Source: Chloracidobacterium sp. (GTDB lineage: Bacteria > Acidobacteriota > Blastocatellia > Pyrinomonadales > Pyrinomonadaceae). Taken from it: a stretch of 58,239 nucleotides of DNA. The stretch is taken from contig JANYIL010000200.1 in assembly GCA_025362075.1 (NCBI GenBank), positions 1 to 58,239 on the forward strand, written 5' to 3'. The notes beneath the pieces are model-generated. The model was not told the DNA's origin, made no database searches, and saw nothing but the letters and a program-made list of their open reading frames with translations. The position numbers and the translations under genes were made by a program. Below, in pieces: positions 31,134 through 40,756 of the stretch (positions are counted from its first letter, which is position 1; the number at the start of each line of letters is the position of its first letter).

Positions 31134-31537
31134 TCATTGCCGGGTGCAGTATTCCAAGCCTCGAAAAGCCTGAATGCACGCAGGCGCGTGACGCGGTGAA
31201 ACAGTTTTACTCGTTCCATTTTGGCAACGACATGCATCCGACGGCGGAGAATTTAAAAATGCGTCAGCGATACTTAACAGAAAATTTTTACAAGAAACTC
31301 ATGGTTGACGCAACTGGTTTGCCGCCAACGAAAATAGACTATTTTACATTTTCGGAAGAGCCTCCTAAAACGTTCAAGATTGGAAAATGCGAAGCTGCCC
31401 AGCCAAATAAAGCGAATGTGCAGGTGCAGATCTATTGGCGAGACGACACCAAAACAGTGCAAAAAGAAGTAAACGTTGAGGCCGTGAATCAGAAAGACGT
31501 CTGGCTAATTGATGATGTCCACCAGGTTTCTAATTGA
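31067..31537 (+). CDS. Lipoprotein with repeat-derived signal peptide
   Basis: 156 residues. The signal peptide [27 protein letters not shown] ends in a lipobox (IIAGC, Cys27). This whole signal except the lipobox is encoded by a palindromic GTGCATT repeat. The mature part has no recognised family: [22 protein letters not shown], then [30 protein letters not shown], and a final strand pair ending [12 protein letters not shown], like a small NTF2/DUF3828-type fold. It lies between gatC and gatA and was probably inserted there. Confidence 0.7.
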   Translation: MYNSQCKIKNRLLQLCIVHCAFIIAGCSIPSLEKPECTQARDAVKQFYSFHFGNDMHPTAENLKMRQRYLTENFYKKLMVDATGLPPTKIDYFTFSEEPPKTFKIGKCEAAQPNKANVQVQIYWRDDTKTVQKEVNVEAVNQKDVWLIDDVHQVSN

Positions 31538-31542
31538 TATTT

Positions 31543-32940
31543 ATGTCCGTTGTTTCAGATATAGAAAAGGTTCTCGGCAATGCCGAGAAACTCAACCCCG
31601 AACTTAACTCGTTCCTCTCGATCGAGCGGGAAAATGCTTTGGCACGCGCTGCCGAGATCGATTCTAAGACGGGCGAACAGAAACTTCGCGGCCTGGCCGT
31701 CGCCGTTAAAGACAACATCTGCACCAAAGGCATGCGCACGTCGTGCGGGTCGCGCATCCTGCATAATTACAGGGCTCAATATGACGCGACCGCGATCTCG
31801 CGGCTGAATGCGGCAGGGGCGATCGTGGTCGGCAAGACGAACATGGATGAATTCGCCATGGGTTCGTCGAACGAATCGTCAGCATTTGGGCCGGCCAAAA
31901 ACCCGTGGGACGTGACGCGTGTGCCGGGCGGCAGTTCCGGTGGCTCGGCTGTAGCCGTTGCTTCGGGTGTTGTTCGAGTGGCTTTGGGTTCTGAGACCGG
32001 CGGCTCCGTCCGTCAGCCGGCTTCGTTGTGCGGCATAGGCGGCCTTAAACCGACATACGGCCGCATTTCGCGATACGGCCTTGTCGCGTTTGCGTCATCT
32101 CTCGATAGTATTGGTATTTTTGGCAAAACTTCGCGTGATATCGCTGAGGTGCTGGGTGTGATTGCGGGACGGGATCCGCTCGACTCGACCTCGGCGGATG
32201 TTCCCGTGTCCGATTACATCGCCAACATAACAAATAGCATCGAAGGCAAAACTATCGGCGTGCCGCGCGAGCTATTGGGCGACGGGATGGATGCTGATGT
32301 CCGCGAAAAGGTTTACGCTGCTATCGATAATTTTGTGAGTCTCGGTGCCAAAAGGGTGGATATTGAACTTCCCTACGCCAAATACGGCATCGCCGTTTAC
32401 TACATCATCGCGACCGCCGAGGCGTCGTCAAATCTTGCCCGATACGATGGCGTCCGTTACGGTTTTCGTGCCGATGAGTCGGACGAGTTGCGAAAAATGT
32501 ACTTCAAAACTCGCGAGGAGGGTTTCGGGCCCGAGGTCAAGCGCCGCATCATGCTCGGCACGTATGTGCTGTCAAGCGGGTATTACGACGCCTATTATTC
32601 AAAAGCGCAGAAGGTCCGGGCATTGGTCAAACGCGATTACGTTGCGGCATTTACAAAATGCGACGCGATCCTGACGCCGACCTCGCCATCGGTCGCGTTC
32701 AAAATAGGTGAAAAATCGGACGATCCGCTCGCGATGTATCTGAACGATATCTATACGGTATCGGCTAATCTGGCCGGTGTTCCAGCCATCAGCATACCGT
32801 GCGGGCTCTCGAATGACGGATTGCCGGTCGGCGTCCAGCTGGTAGGTAATTTCTGGTCCGAGGATGCCCTGTTAAATTTTGCCCACACGTACGAAACGGC
32901 CTACCCACTTAATGAGAAGCCGCCCGTTTACGCAGATTGA
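31543..32940 (+). CDS. gatA: Asp/Glu-tRNA amidotransferase subunit A
   Basis: 465 residues from the ATG at 31543 (a TTG at 31534 is less likely). The amidase triad is visible: Lys in [10 protein letters not shown], Ser in [10 protein letters not shown], nucleophile Ser in [45 protein letters not shown] and [17 protein letters not shown] complete the family pattern. It releases ammonia from glutamine for the GatCAB complex. The gene starts just after the lipoprotein stop (31535-31537), within an apparent operon gatC-lipoprotein-gatA. Confidence 0.95.
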   Translation: MSVVSDIEKVLGNAEKLNPELNSFLSIERENALARAAEIDSKTGEQKLRGLAVAVKDNICTKGMRTSCGSRILHNYRAQYDATAISRLNAAGAIVVGKTNMDEFAMGSSNESSAFGPAKNPWDVTRVPGGSSGGSAVAVASGVVRVALGSETGGSVRQPASLCGIGGLKPTYGRISRYGLVAFASSLDSIGIFGKTSRDIAEVLGVIAGRDPLDSTSADVPVSDYIANITNSIEGKTIGVPRELLGDGMDADVREKVYAAIDNFVSLGAKRVDIELPYAKYGIAVYYIIATAEASSNLARYDGVRYGFRADESDELRKMYFKTREEGFGPEVKRRIMLGTYVLSSGYYDAYYSKAQKVRALVKRDYVAAFTKCDAILTPTSPSVAFKIGEKSDDPLAMYLNDIYTVSANLAGVPAISIPCGLSNDGLPVGVQLVGNFWSEDALLNFAHTYETAYPLNEKPPVYAD

Positions 32941-32949
32941 AATCTTAGT

Positions 32950-35175
32950 CTACTGTGCCAGTCTAAGTTGAGAAACTTCCCGGGACTGCGGCACTACTGT
33001 TGCGTTGCTGGCGGGCAATATGTTCTGCCAACGCGTATTATCGTCAAGCAAACGTTCGATCTCAGCGACGGGCAGCGGTTTAGAAAAAAGGTAGCCCTGG
33101 CCATATTCGCAGCCCAAGATCCGCAATTGGTGAAACTGGTGAACGCTCTCGATACCTTCGGCAACCACCTTTAGTTTCAATGCTTTGGCCAATGCAATGA
33201 CCGTCCTGACGATTTCGCCATTTTCGGTATTTTCCTCCATCGCGCTAACAAAGGATCGGTCAACCTTGAGCAGGTCGATCGGGAACCTGTGCAGATAGCT
33301 AAGGCTTGAATACCCAGTTCCAAAATCGTCGATGCTGATCTGTACGCCAGTCTCTTTGATCTGCTTGAGCATCAGGATGGCGGTTTCGGCGTTTTCCATG
33401 ACCGCGCTTTCTGTCAGTTCCAGTTTGAGATATGACGGATCGATACCGGTTTCCGAGAGAACTGTCTTTATCTGTTCGACCAGCGCAGGATGCCCAAAAT
33501 GTTTGCCCGATAGATTTACGGCGATGCTCAGCGGTTTACCGCTTGGGCTTCGATGCTGCCATGCGACGACTTGCTTACAAGCCGAATTCAGGATCTGAAC
33601 CGTCATGGGAATTATCAGGCCGGTGCTCTCGCTGATCGGAATAAACTCATTTGGCGGAACTAATCCACGTTGCGGGTGGTTCCAACGGACAAGGGCCTCA
33701 AAGCCGACAAGCGAAGAATCATCAAGCCCGACTATCGGCTGATAGTAAAGCTCAAACTCATTTCTCTCGATCGCAAACCGAAGGTCGGTCTCAAGCTGTA
33801 GCCGCGTGACCGCCCGGATGTGCATCTTTTGGTCGAAAATAACGTAGTTTTCCTCGTGATCTTTCGAATGATACATCGCAATGTCGGCGTCGCGAATGAT
33901 ATCCTCAGCCTCGGGATACTTTGAGTTGCCGTAGGCTATACCTATCTTGGCGCTCGTAAAAACCTGCCGTCCATCGAGCGTGTACGGCTCAGCCAGACGC
34001 CGGGCCAACCGGTCGGCAAAACTGGTGGCTTCTTCCTTACTCAAAAGATCGCAGAGAATAACGCCGAACTTATCCCCGCTAAAACGGGCGACCATGTCCT
34101 CGTCGCGGACCATGCCGGACAACCGTTTTGCAACATTTTTGATCAGCCGGTCGCCTATCGAATGCCCAAGACTGTCATTGATCGTCTTAAAACGATTGAG
34201 ATCCAGAAACAGTACGGCAAAATTGCTCTCCAGATTTTCTCGGCTCTTTTGAAGCAATTCTCTCAGCGTATCGATGAAAAAGTTTCTGTTCGGCAGACCG
34301 GTGAGAGCATCGTGATAGGCTGCGTGCCGAAAATTTTCGTGACTCTCCCGCAATGCCGAGCCGCTGCGTTCAAGCTCGGCGACGTAATGCTCAAGCTCGT
34401 GTACGTGCCCCTCGGCTTGTTCGGCCCGCGCGCGCTCGGCCTGCTTGGCCTTCTCGACGGTTTTCTTGACATCTTCGACAAAATGGCGAAACGTGAGATA
34501 GACGATGCCAAACCCACCGATAACGGCGGCGAACAGTGTTAAATTGTTTTGATCGACAGCTTTTACAAGAAAGCCCGCAATCACCGCCCCCGATAAATAC
34601 ATCATGACGGAATCCGAACAATTTCCCGTCCATACGCGCCAAAACGGTCTCTCGCTCTTAATCGACGAATAGATCGCGACAAGTATCGAATTAACAAGGA
34701 ATAGCGACAATCCCATCACGCCGAGAATCCAAATGAGGCTAGTCAGCTCCCCACGCTGTAGTATGAGTTCGGGAGACGGAAATATCAGCGTGACTGCCTT
34801 GGCCGCGGCAAAAACCGCTAGCGTCGCGACGGAAACATTTATAAGGTGAGTCTTAACCCGAATGGCGACGCCTTGCCGCATTAGGTTTACCGATGCAGCC
34901 GCCGTTTCGATGACCGCAATCATGACCGCTATCTCGCCGCCGTACATGAGTATCGCGAGCATTATCAAAGCATCGGAGATAGTTAAATATATGCTTACTC
35001 TCGGCAATTGGATGCGAAGGTAGCAACTACAAAAAACAGTTAAAACCGTCAGAGTAATGACACCTGATTCGATACGTGCGGAGCCAATACCGGAAGCAGC
35101 CCACCAAACCGCTCCGAGAGCAAGCGGCGTTAGCACGGCGAGCATGATATTAACGTAGGTGTCTTTTCGCTGCAT
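32950..35175 (-). CDS. Membrane c-di-GMP phosphodiesterase with degenerate GGDEF and intact EAL domain
   Basis: 741 residues from the ATG at 35175. Residues 1-230 hold six to eight membrane spans of a sensor-like domain, then a coiled coil (about 235-280). The GGDEF domain starts at HDALTGLPNRNFF (about 288-300), but the active loop reads SGDKF (366-370) instead of GGDEF, so synthesis is unlikely. The EAL domain keeps GFEALVRW (493-495), ELTESAVMEN, DDFGTGYSSL, KVDRSFV and EGIES, all expected for hydrolysis. Probably degrades c-di-GMP, with the GGDEF part possibly sensing GTP. Convergent with gatA. Confidence 0.88.
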   Translation of the reverse strand: MQRKDTYVNIMLAVLTPLALGAVWWAASGIGSARIESGVITLTVLTVFCSCYLRIQLPRVSIYLTISDALIMLAILMYGGEIAVMIAVIETAAASVNLMRQGVAIRVKTHLINVSVATLAVFAAAKAVTLIFPSPELILQRGELTSLIWILGVMGLSLFLVNSILVAIYSSIKSERPFWRVWTGNCSDSVMMYLSGAVIAGFLVKAVDQNNLTLFAAVIGGFGIVYLTFRHFVEDVKKTVEKAKQAERARAEQAEGHVHELEHYVAELERSGSALRESHENFRHAAYHDALTGLPNRNFFIDTLRELLQKSRENLESNFAVLFLDLNRFKTINDSLGHSIGDRLIKNVAKRLSGMVRDEDMVARFSGDKFGVILCDLLSKEEATSFADRLARRLAEPYTLDGRQVFTSAKIGIAYGNSKYPEAEDIIRDADIAMYHSKDHEENYVIFDQKMHIRAVTRLQLETDLRFAIERNEFELYYQPIVGLDDSSLVGFEALVRWNHPQRGLVPPNEFIPISESTGLIIPMTVQILNSACKQVVAWQHRSPSGKPLSIAVNLSGKHFGHPALVEQIKTVLSETGIDPSYLKLELTESAVMENAETAILMLKQIKETGVQISIDDFGTGYSSLSYLHRFPIDLLKVDRSFVSAMEENTENGEIVRTVIALAKALKLKVVAEGIESVHQFHQLRILGCEYGQGYLFSKPLPVAEIERLLDDNTRWQNILPASNATVVPQSREVSQLRLAQ

Positions 35176-35322
35176 TATTTCGAAAGCCAGAGCGGCTATG
35201 TAACGGCGGGCGGCGGTAGTCGCATGTAAACGTGAAACTTACCGACAGAGAGATCGGCAAGAATCATTATGAAGTAAACTTTGTTTTTTTTCAACCAAAA
35301 TCTTTGAGCCTCTTCATCTGTT

Positions 35323-35547
35323 CTATTTTACGATGTCGTCAAGATATATCGCCATCTTACCTTTGGATACCACCGCATATCTCAATATCCCGTCCACGAT
35401 GACACCTAATTCTTTATCATCGCGCGCGGCTCCAACTACAGCGTTCCAATTGACGCGGTACAATCGCTTGCCGCTCGCACCTTCCGCGAGACGTGTCGCA
35501 ACGGCTTGAATGACGGCTTCGCGAGCGTAGCCTTGATCGTCAATCAA
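35323..35547 (-). CDS. Small hypothetical protein (possible second half of a split gene)
   Basis: 74 residues from TTG 35547. REAVIQAVATRLAEGASGKRLYRVNWNAVVGAARDDKELGVIVDGILRYAVVSKGKMAIYLDDIVK reads as a folded protein. No ATG is present and no ribosome site is seen. The frame continues upstream (35548-35590) with coding-like ALASSAGKSPVLIDDQGYA. It overlaps in the +1 sense the end of the secreted protein at 35574-35798. The two could therefore be one gene broken by a frameshift, or this could be a separate gene. Confidence 0.4.
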   Translation of the reverse strand: MIDDQGYAREAVIQAVATRLAEGASGKRLYRVNWNAVVGAARDDKELGVIVDGILRYAVVSKGKMAIYLDDIVK

Positions 35548-35573
35548 TACCGGGCTTTTACCGGCAGATGACG

Positions 35574-35798
35574 CTAAGGCACGCTGATCGCCTGAACTTC
35601 ACGGGTGTAGCCCTGACCGGCCTCGATAGTGCCGGCGACCTCCATAAAAAACGCCGAGTACGGCGTTTCAGTTTGGCTGGTATCGGTATTATCCGCCGAA
35701 ACACGCCGTTCCTCGGCCTGGCCGAATGCCAGCGTCGAGAAAAGCAATGTCCATATCAGCAAGTAGGTCACTACAATCGGTAGTCGTTTGGTGCTCAT
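35574..35798 (-). CDS. Small secreted hypothetical protein
   Basis: 74 residues from the ATG at 35798, which gives a strong signal peptide (MSTKRLPIVVTYLLIWTLLFSTLAFG). A frame starting eight codons upstream was rejected. The mature part, AEERRVSADNTDTSQTETPYSAFFMEVAGTIEAGQGYTREVQAISVP, is short and acidic. It stops just where another frame becomes coding-like, so a frameshift joining it to the 35323-35547 frame is possible. No family recognised. Confidence 0.45.
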   Translation of the reverse strand: MSTKRLPIVVTYLLIWTLLFSTLAFGQAEERRVSADNTDTSQTETPYSAFFMEVAGTIEAGQGYTREVQAISVP

Positions 35799-35955
35799 AA
35801 ATTTCGGTGCTCTATCGAGCATTCTAAATTCAAGTGGGGCGAACCCGCAGTTCCTTTTGCAATGACCATGCCAAGAACCAAAAGTACGCTATTAGCCCAT
35901 ATCTATTGGGTTTGAGGAGAAATGAGGATATTCGGCCCTCGCCATATTATCGGTT

Positions 35956-35972
35956 TCGGTCAGTCTGACCGA
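35956..35972. promoter_or_regulatory. Perfect palindrome TCGGTCAG-T-CTGACCGA
   Basis: It has 8-base arms in the 289-base spacer (35823-36111) before the small membrane protein gene. A smaller palindrome, ATTGA-G-TCAAT, follows at about 35979. It is a plausible operator or hairpin with no known binder. Confidence 0.35.
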
Positions 35973-36037
35973 CTTAAATTGAGTCAATCTGAACTGGGCT
36001 GGCGATTCCGCTGCCGCGAGGTTCGAATGGTTTTGGC

Positions 36038-36064
36038 TTGACTTGCCAATGTTTCGGGTATACA
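36038..36064 (+). promoter_or_regulatory. Candidate promoter of the small membrane protein gene
   Basis: TTGACT (36038-36043) and TATACA (36059-36064) are separated by 15 bases, slightly short. It lies 47 bases before the ATG at 36112. Confidence 0.35.
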
Positions 36065-36111
36065 AAGTGAGAATCCGTTAGTCCAACAAATCAGATCTTA
36101 GGAGGTTCGAA

Positions 36112-36513
36112 ATGGGACGTAAGATACTTGCCGTTGTCGTCGCGTGGATCGTTGCCGTCGCGATCATGATGATCGTCGAAATGGGCAATTCTATTGTTTT
36201 AGCACCGCCTGGCGATGCCGTTATGAAGGACCCGGCCGCTCTTCGTGAGTATATGGCAAACGGGCCGATGACCGCCTACGTCATTGTGCTTGTCGGTTAC
36301 ATTCTGGCGTCATTTGTCGGCGGATTTATTGTCACCAAAATGAGCCGCCGCGAGAGCCCGGGCCTTAGCTTGCCAATTGTCATCGGAGTTCTCCTCGAGC
36401 TTGGAATGGTCGCAAATATCTTGATGCTGCCGGGCCAGCCAATGTGGTTCATTGTTGTAGGCTTGCTAATCTTTATCCCCGTAACGCTGCTCGGGCATCG
36501 ATTCGCCAGATAA
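36112..36513 (+). CDS. Small four-span membrane protein
   Basis: 133 residues with AGGAGG 8-10 bases before the ATG. Four hydrophobic segments (about 5-28, 55-80, 90-110, 112-130) suggest an integral membrane protein. Charged residues (KMSRRESPG) lie in the loop after span 2. No family recognised. The stop codon TAA is the first triplet of a CCACGAAT palindromic repeat, and the convergent M28 gene ends at the other side. Confidence 0.7.
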   Translation: MGRKILAVVVAWIVAVAIMMIVEMGNSIVLAPPGDAVMKDPAALREYMANGPMTAYVIVLVGYILASFVGGFIVTKMSRRESPGLSLPIVIGVLLELGMVANILMLPGQPMWFIVVGLLIFIPVTLLGHRFAR

Positions 36514-36587
36514 GAATTAGCCACGAATAGACGAATACGGATAGCCTTTCCGGTGGCTTCATTCGTGCATTCGTGGCTAATTTCTTA
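36511..36587. repeat. Palindromic repeat TAAGAATTAGCCACGAAT family (copy 1)
   Basis: Left arm 36511-36536 and right arm 36561-36587 are inverted. Each end is the TAA stop of a flanking gene (36511-36513 for the membrane protein, 36585-36587 for the M28 peptidase). It probably forms a terminator hairpin for both. Confidence 0.8.
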
Positions 36588-37976
36588 TGGCTTTCCGCCG
36601 GCGTTCCACGCGGGCTTAAAGTCTGAGTTAATTAGCCACTGGACGGGCTCGACCATCGAGTTGATCGACCGTGTCATATGAACGAAATCGATCGTCCTGA
36701 TCTCGTCACTCGCTTTGTGATAATCGGTATGTAGGCCAAAACTCGAAACGGTGTGAGCAATGACCCCTGCCCTCGCAAGCTGGATATTGTCCGACCGCTG
36801 AAAGAAATTCTGGTCGGGATGCGGGTCCCGAACGAGCTTGGCCCCGCGTTTCGCAAGTTCCGGCCCCAGGTTTGAGCGCTCGTAGCCCGTCAGCCAAAGT
36901 TCATCAGGCTTGACCTTGTCATCCGGCCGCCCGATCATTTCGAATTCCAGATTGGCAACCAGCTTGTCTTTGGGAAACGGCATATTGTTGACGAACCACC
37001 CGGCTCCATAGCCACCCGCCTCTTCGCTGCCGAAACAGACAAAATAGACCGTACGCTTCGGCTTTTTGCCGGAACCGAGCACGCGGGCCATTTCGAGGAC
37101 CGCGACCGATCCCGACGCGTCGTCGTCGGCTCCGTTGAAAATCTTGTCATCCCCTGGTGCGTTAGCACGTACTCCCAAATGATCAAGATGCGAGGTCAAC
37201 AATATTATCTCCGAGGACAGGCTTGGATCGCTGCCGGTAATTTTTCCCATCGCATTCCATGTATGAGTTCTCTCTGGTTCGCCAAACTTGGCGTGAACCG
37301 CAATGGGAGTTCCGTCGGCGAAATTAGACACTACCCCGGCGGCATCATCGCTTAGTACCAGAACATTACCCCTTTGAGACATCGCGGGCTTTCTATCAGA
37401 CAGTTGCGACCACCGTTCCTTCATGTCGCTACTGGCCCTTACCAGCACCGCAGATGCGCCTTCTTTAAAAAATTCGGCGATTTTAGGCTGGATTGATTGC
37501 TGCGTGTCCGTATCCGACAGATTGACGAAGACAATCTCACCGGGGGAAACGCTACCTGCCAAAGTAATTTTTCTCAAAGGACCGCTAATATCGGCGGATG
37601 AGATAGTTAAGGCGAGCCAATCTTTGCCAAGCGTAAATGGGCTTGTTTCAGTTGGACCCCACTTTAAGGCGTCTAGTCGAGGTGGTCTCTTCACCTCGAC
37701 CGTTTGAACATACGAAGGCTTTCCATCCCAGCCCGGTTCACCTGCCGGATCGAGTCCGAACTGGTAAAACTGCGATCCGATATACTCCGCCGCGATCCGC
37801 TCGTACCCCGTGCCGCTGCCGCGTCCCTGCATCGCGTCACTTGCGAGAAATCCCATTTCGGCACGGACGTTTTTCTCATCGATGAGCGATTTGCCCGTCG
37901 TTTGAGCAAACGCGAGCGAACTTGCAAACAGAATGAGAACAATGAGTTGGAGATATGTAGGTCTTAAGTTTTTCAT
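36585..37976 (-). CDS. Secreted M28 family metallopeptidase
   Basis: 463 residues from the ATG at 37976, which gives a signal MKNLRPTYLQLIVLILFASSLAFAQ; an upstream start was rejected. The M28 metal ligands are visible: LTSHLDHLG, NGADDDASGSVA, CFGSEEAGGYG, EFEMIGRPD and LHTDYH. A protease-associated-like insertion (about 120-240) precedes the catalytic domain. It is probably an exported amino- or dipeptidase for protein degradation. Its TAA stop begins a palindromic repeat. Confidence 0.9.
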   Translation of the reverse strand: MKNLRPTYLQLIVLILFASSLAFAQTTGKSLIDEKNVRAEMGFLASDAMQGRGSGTGYERIAAEYIGSQFYQFGLDPAGEPGWDGKPSYVQTVEVKRPPRLDALKWGPTETSPFTLGKDWLALTISSADISGPLRKITLAGSVSPGEIVFVNLSDTDTQQSIQPKIAEFFKEGASAVLVRASSDMKERWSQLSDRKPAMSQRGNVLVLSDDAAGVVSNFADGTPIAVHAKFGEPERTHTWNAMGKITGSDPSLSSEIILLTSHLDHLGVRANAPGDDKIFNGADDDASGSVAVLEMARVLGSGKKPKRTVYFVCFGSEEAGGYGAGWFVNNMPFPKDKLVANLEFEMIGRPDDKVKPDELWLTGYERSNLGPELAKRGAKLVRDPHPDQNFFQRSDNIQLARAGVIAHTVSSFGLHTDYHKASDEIRTIDFVHMTRSINSMVEPVQWLINSDFKPAWNAGGKP

Positions 37977-38018
37977 GATTTTGAGTGCGTATATCTTACG
38001 CACAATAAGAAAAAATGT

Positions 38019-38480
38019 TTAGCCGTACAAAAGTTGGATGGTCTTGATATACAAACGCTTATTTTTGTAGCCGTAATATATCCTTTTAAGATAAACGTGG
38101 TTATGCGAAATGCCGCCGTCCTCGAAGAAAGTGCATCGTCCATTGCGGCATCCGGTCAGCGGCCACCCAATACGTACCGGAAATCCAGGCTGACGCTCTT
38201 CTTTTTTCATCCACCTTTCAAAGGCCGAGAACGAGCGGAAATATCGCGACTCAAACTCTTTTCCGCCGCTCGCGGTGTCGTAGATCGAATGTTCGATTAG
38301 CAGTTTAAAGCGGCCGTTGATGAGATGCTTTGAATCGTAACTTCTAAGGCTTCCGAGCGAGAATTCCGTCGCAATCTGATCACAAATCTTTGCCGCGCCG
38401 CTCAATTTTGAATGCCGCTGTGCCTGAGCAACTGAGGCAATCGAAATGATCAATAGCGTAAATATAAGTGTTGGTTTCAT
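38019..38480 (-). CDS. Small secreted hypothetical protein
   Basis: 153 residues from the ATG at 38480 (MKPTLIFTLLIISIASVAQAQ signal); a start nine codons upstream was rejected. The mature part has SAFERWMKKEERQPGFPVRIGWPLTGCRNGRCTFFEDGG and a C-terminal YLKRIYYGYKNKRLYIKTIQLLYG. A Cys pair (C-R-N-G-R-C) may form a disulfide. No family recognised. The neighbours are peptidase genes. Confidence 0.6.
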   Translation of the reverse strand: MKPTLIFTLLIISIASVAQAQRHSKLSGAAKICDQIATEFSLGSLRSYDSKHLINGRFKLLIEHSIYDTASGGKEFESRYFRSFSAFERWMKKEERQPGFPVRIGWPLTGCRNGRCTFFEDGGISHNHVYLKRIYYGYKNKRLYIKTIQLLYG

Positions 38481-38515
38481 GTAAGGTATAACGGTAGTCA
38501 ACCGCATTCTTGCAG

Positions 38516-40261
38516 TTAATTCCCCCGTTCCTTATAGAAACGCCAATTTGTCTTAAAATCCTTCGTCAGTTTCTGGTTCGTCAGGATCGCCCGCACCATC
38601 TCGACCGGAATCTGGCCTTCGTGCAGGATCGCGTCGTGATACTGCTTGTTCGTCATCTTTTTCGAATCGACCAGTTCGCGGTGCATACTGTAAAACTGCT
38701 GCCCGCCCATCATATAGGCAAGCTGATATAGAGGCCCGTAATCGCCGCCGAACGAACGCCGGACCTCGGCGGCGGCATTGTCGCGTTCGTGGCCGACGCG
38801 GTCGACGAGGAAATCGACACATTCCTGAGGCGTCATCTTCTCCAGGTGAAAATTGAGCGAAAAAATGATGCGGGCACAGCGGTGCATACGCCAAAACAGA
38901 GCACCGATCTTGTCCTCCGGCGATTTGTCAAAGCCCATATCCCACAGCAGAAATTCCCAATACAACGCCCAGCCCTCGACCGAGAACGGCGTACGAAAAT
39001 CTCCGCGATACGGCCTGTAACGCTGGCTCATATATCCCTGCAATTCATGACCGGGTATGAGTTCATGAAAAACGGTCGCGTGCGAAAAATGCGGATTGTT
39101 ACCACGCATCGACATCATTTTTTGCTCGTGCGTCATGCCGTCCGTCGGATATGAAACAAGGATCGTCTCGCCGCCTAAAAAGAACGGCGAAACTAATTGC
39201 CGCTCCGGCGTCATCATCTCCATCCGCCAACCGTCGCGGGCGACCTTAGGAACGGTGACCAGATCATTTTTCTCGACAAAATCTATCGCCTGATAGGCCA
39301 GATCGCGGATCATCGCCGGCTGTTTCCCGGGTTCGACGTATTTTTGTTTAACGGCTTCGAGAGCCTTTTTCCAGTCGTCGCCATAGCCCAACTCGCGCGA
39401 AGCCTTTTTCATCTCGGTCTCGCACCATGCAAATTCCTTATTCGCGATCTCGATCAGTTCCTCGGGCGTGTACGGGATCATCTCGTACTGCAATTCCTGA
39501 ATCAGAGCGTCACGACCGATCGGGTCGCCAATGATCGTCACCTTGTCGTCCGGTGCGATGCCGACAAGCTTGGTAGTAATAAACGCCGAATATTTACCCA
39601 GCGCGTCGTCAACCGACTTGTACGGTGACGAACACCACCACGTAAAGACCGGATCGTAAAGGTTATGGAACGTGTACCAATTTCGCAGCGTACGCTTGAG
39701 GCCGTCAACCGTGCGGACCGCCCGGTTTGCAACCGTCCGTTTGGGCTTTGCCGCATTCGGCCCCGAAAACGCAGCCTGCGTAGCCGCGATCTGCTTCGCC
39801 ATGTCATTTAACGTCGCAGCCATTTTCGCCGGGTCGATGTCCTTGAGCGACCGCCGAGTGTCCTCAAGATCATTGATCGTCGCTGCAAAAGGGATGAGGC
39901 TAGCCATCTCAGCAAGCTGCGCCGTAGCCCTTTCCTGCTCTTTTATTTCGTGATCGAGATAATTTTTGAAAAGAATGTAATCGACCTGCTCGTCATGATT
40001 TAGTGCGTCAAAATTCAACCCCGCAAGCAGCGCCAGTTCGTCCGAATAGATCTGCTTAAACCGCGCCGCCCGCTTTGGCGACGTCTGAGCCGAATAAAAT
40101 CGGTTGAGAAACCCAACATCGTCGTCATACTTCTCGATCACCCCCCGCAGCCGTGAAGGCGGGTCGTTGTAAGCCGCAAGCTCGTCCTTCGCTCCTTGCG
40201 CAAAGGCCGACTGGATAATTATCGAAAGGACAAAGAACAGACTGATAGCTCTACGCATCAT
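38516..40261 (-). CDS. DUF885 family secreted metallopeptidase-like protein
   Basis: 581 residues from the ATG at 40261, with a signal peptide (MMRRAISLFFVLSIIIQSAFAQ). HELIPGH at residues 399-405 is the zinc-binding HExxxGH motif of DUF885. SVEGWALYWEFLLWDMGFDK supplies the second part of the site. LEKMTPQECVDFLVDRVGHERDNAAAEVRRSFGGDYGPLYQLAYMMG completes the family pattern. The family resembles M3/M32-type helical peptidases, and its substrates are mostly unknown. Likely periplasmic. Confidence 0.85.
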   Translation of the reverse strand: MMRRAISLFFVLSIIIQSAFAQGAKDELAAYNDPPSRLRGVIEKYDDDVGFLNRFYSAQTSPKRAARFKQIYSDELALLAGLNFDALNHDEQVDYILFKNYLDHEIKEQERATAQLAEMASLIPFAATINDLEDTRRSLKDIDPAKMAATLNDMAKQIAATQAAFSGPNAAKPKRTVANRAVRTVDGLKRTLRNWYTFHNLYDPVFTWWCSSPYKSVDDALGKYSAFITTKLVGIAPDDKVTIIGDPIGRDALIQELQYEMIPYTPEELIEIANKEFAWCETEMKKASRELGYGDDWKKALEAVKQKYVEPGKQPAMIRDLAYQAIDFVEKNDLVTVPKVARDGWRMEMMTPERQLVSPFFLGGETILVSYPTDGMTHEQKMMSMRGNNPHFSHATVFHELIPGHELQGYMSQRYRPYRGDFRTPFSVEGWALYWEFLLWDMGFDKSPEDKIGALFWRMHRCARIIFSLNFHLEKMTPQECVDFLVDRVGHERDNAAAEVRRSFGGDYGPLYQLAYMMGGQQFYSMHRELVDSKKMTNKQYHDAILHEGQIPVEMVRAILTNQKLTKDFKTNWRFYKERGN

Positions 40262-40507
40262 ATTTTTTTATATGGTTCCTTTTCTGGTTTTTATTGTTGT
40301 TCGATTCTAAACCAATTTGGTCTTTGGCGATAATCGAAATGGCCACATGTCAAGACCGCGAGCGGTGGTCAGCACGAATGAGACATATACCGTCACTATC
40401 GGGTCGAGACTCTATCGTTATGCTCCGCGAACCGTGTTCGTTGATAGCGATTCGGCCTTGGCGGATTTTGTGGGACTTAAATAGAGGTTTGTTAGCCGTG
40501 AGATTGA

Positions 40508-40756
40508 TCAAACAAACGCCGCAACGGGCACGCAGCGTGTCGATGCAACCTTTGAACGGTTGCGTTTGATGTTATCGATCCCGCGAAGCGTCCGGGCGGT
40601 CAGATAACTCTCGCCACATTGCGGACATGAAACAACAGGAACGTTCTCGATCACTAAAAGATCCCTTCCCGTTCCATAGCTTCGGCTGACATAAATAACT
40701 CTTGCCCCCGATTTACCACAATTATCGCACTTCATCGTTTCAGTTTTCGTATTCAT
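40508..40756 (-). CDS. YgiT-type zinc-finger antitoxin-like protein
   Basis: 82 residues from the ATG at 40756. MKCDNCGKSGARVIYVSRSYG and VVSCPQCGESYLTARTLRGIDNIKRNR carry two CxxC pairs, the zinc-binding N-terminus of MqsA/YgiT-type antitoxins. The long helix-turn-helix of MqsA is missing, so it is a short form. It overlaps the DUF4258 gene by 17 bases, in toxin-then-antitoxin order. An internal ATG at 40735 is another possible start. Confidence 0.78.
   Translation of the reverse strand: MNTKTETMKCDNCGKSGARVIYVSRSYGTGRDLLVIENVPVVSCPQCGESYLTARTLRGIDNIKRNRSKVASTRCVPVAAFV

Noticed and set aside
40294-40569. Plus-strand frame of 91 residues in the spacer before the YgiT-like gene
   Set aside because: No coding character, overlaps the antisense of a real gene; the spacer 40262-40507 shows nothing else that I can support.
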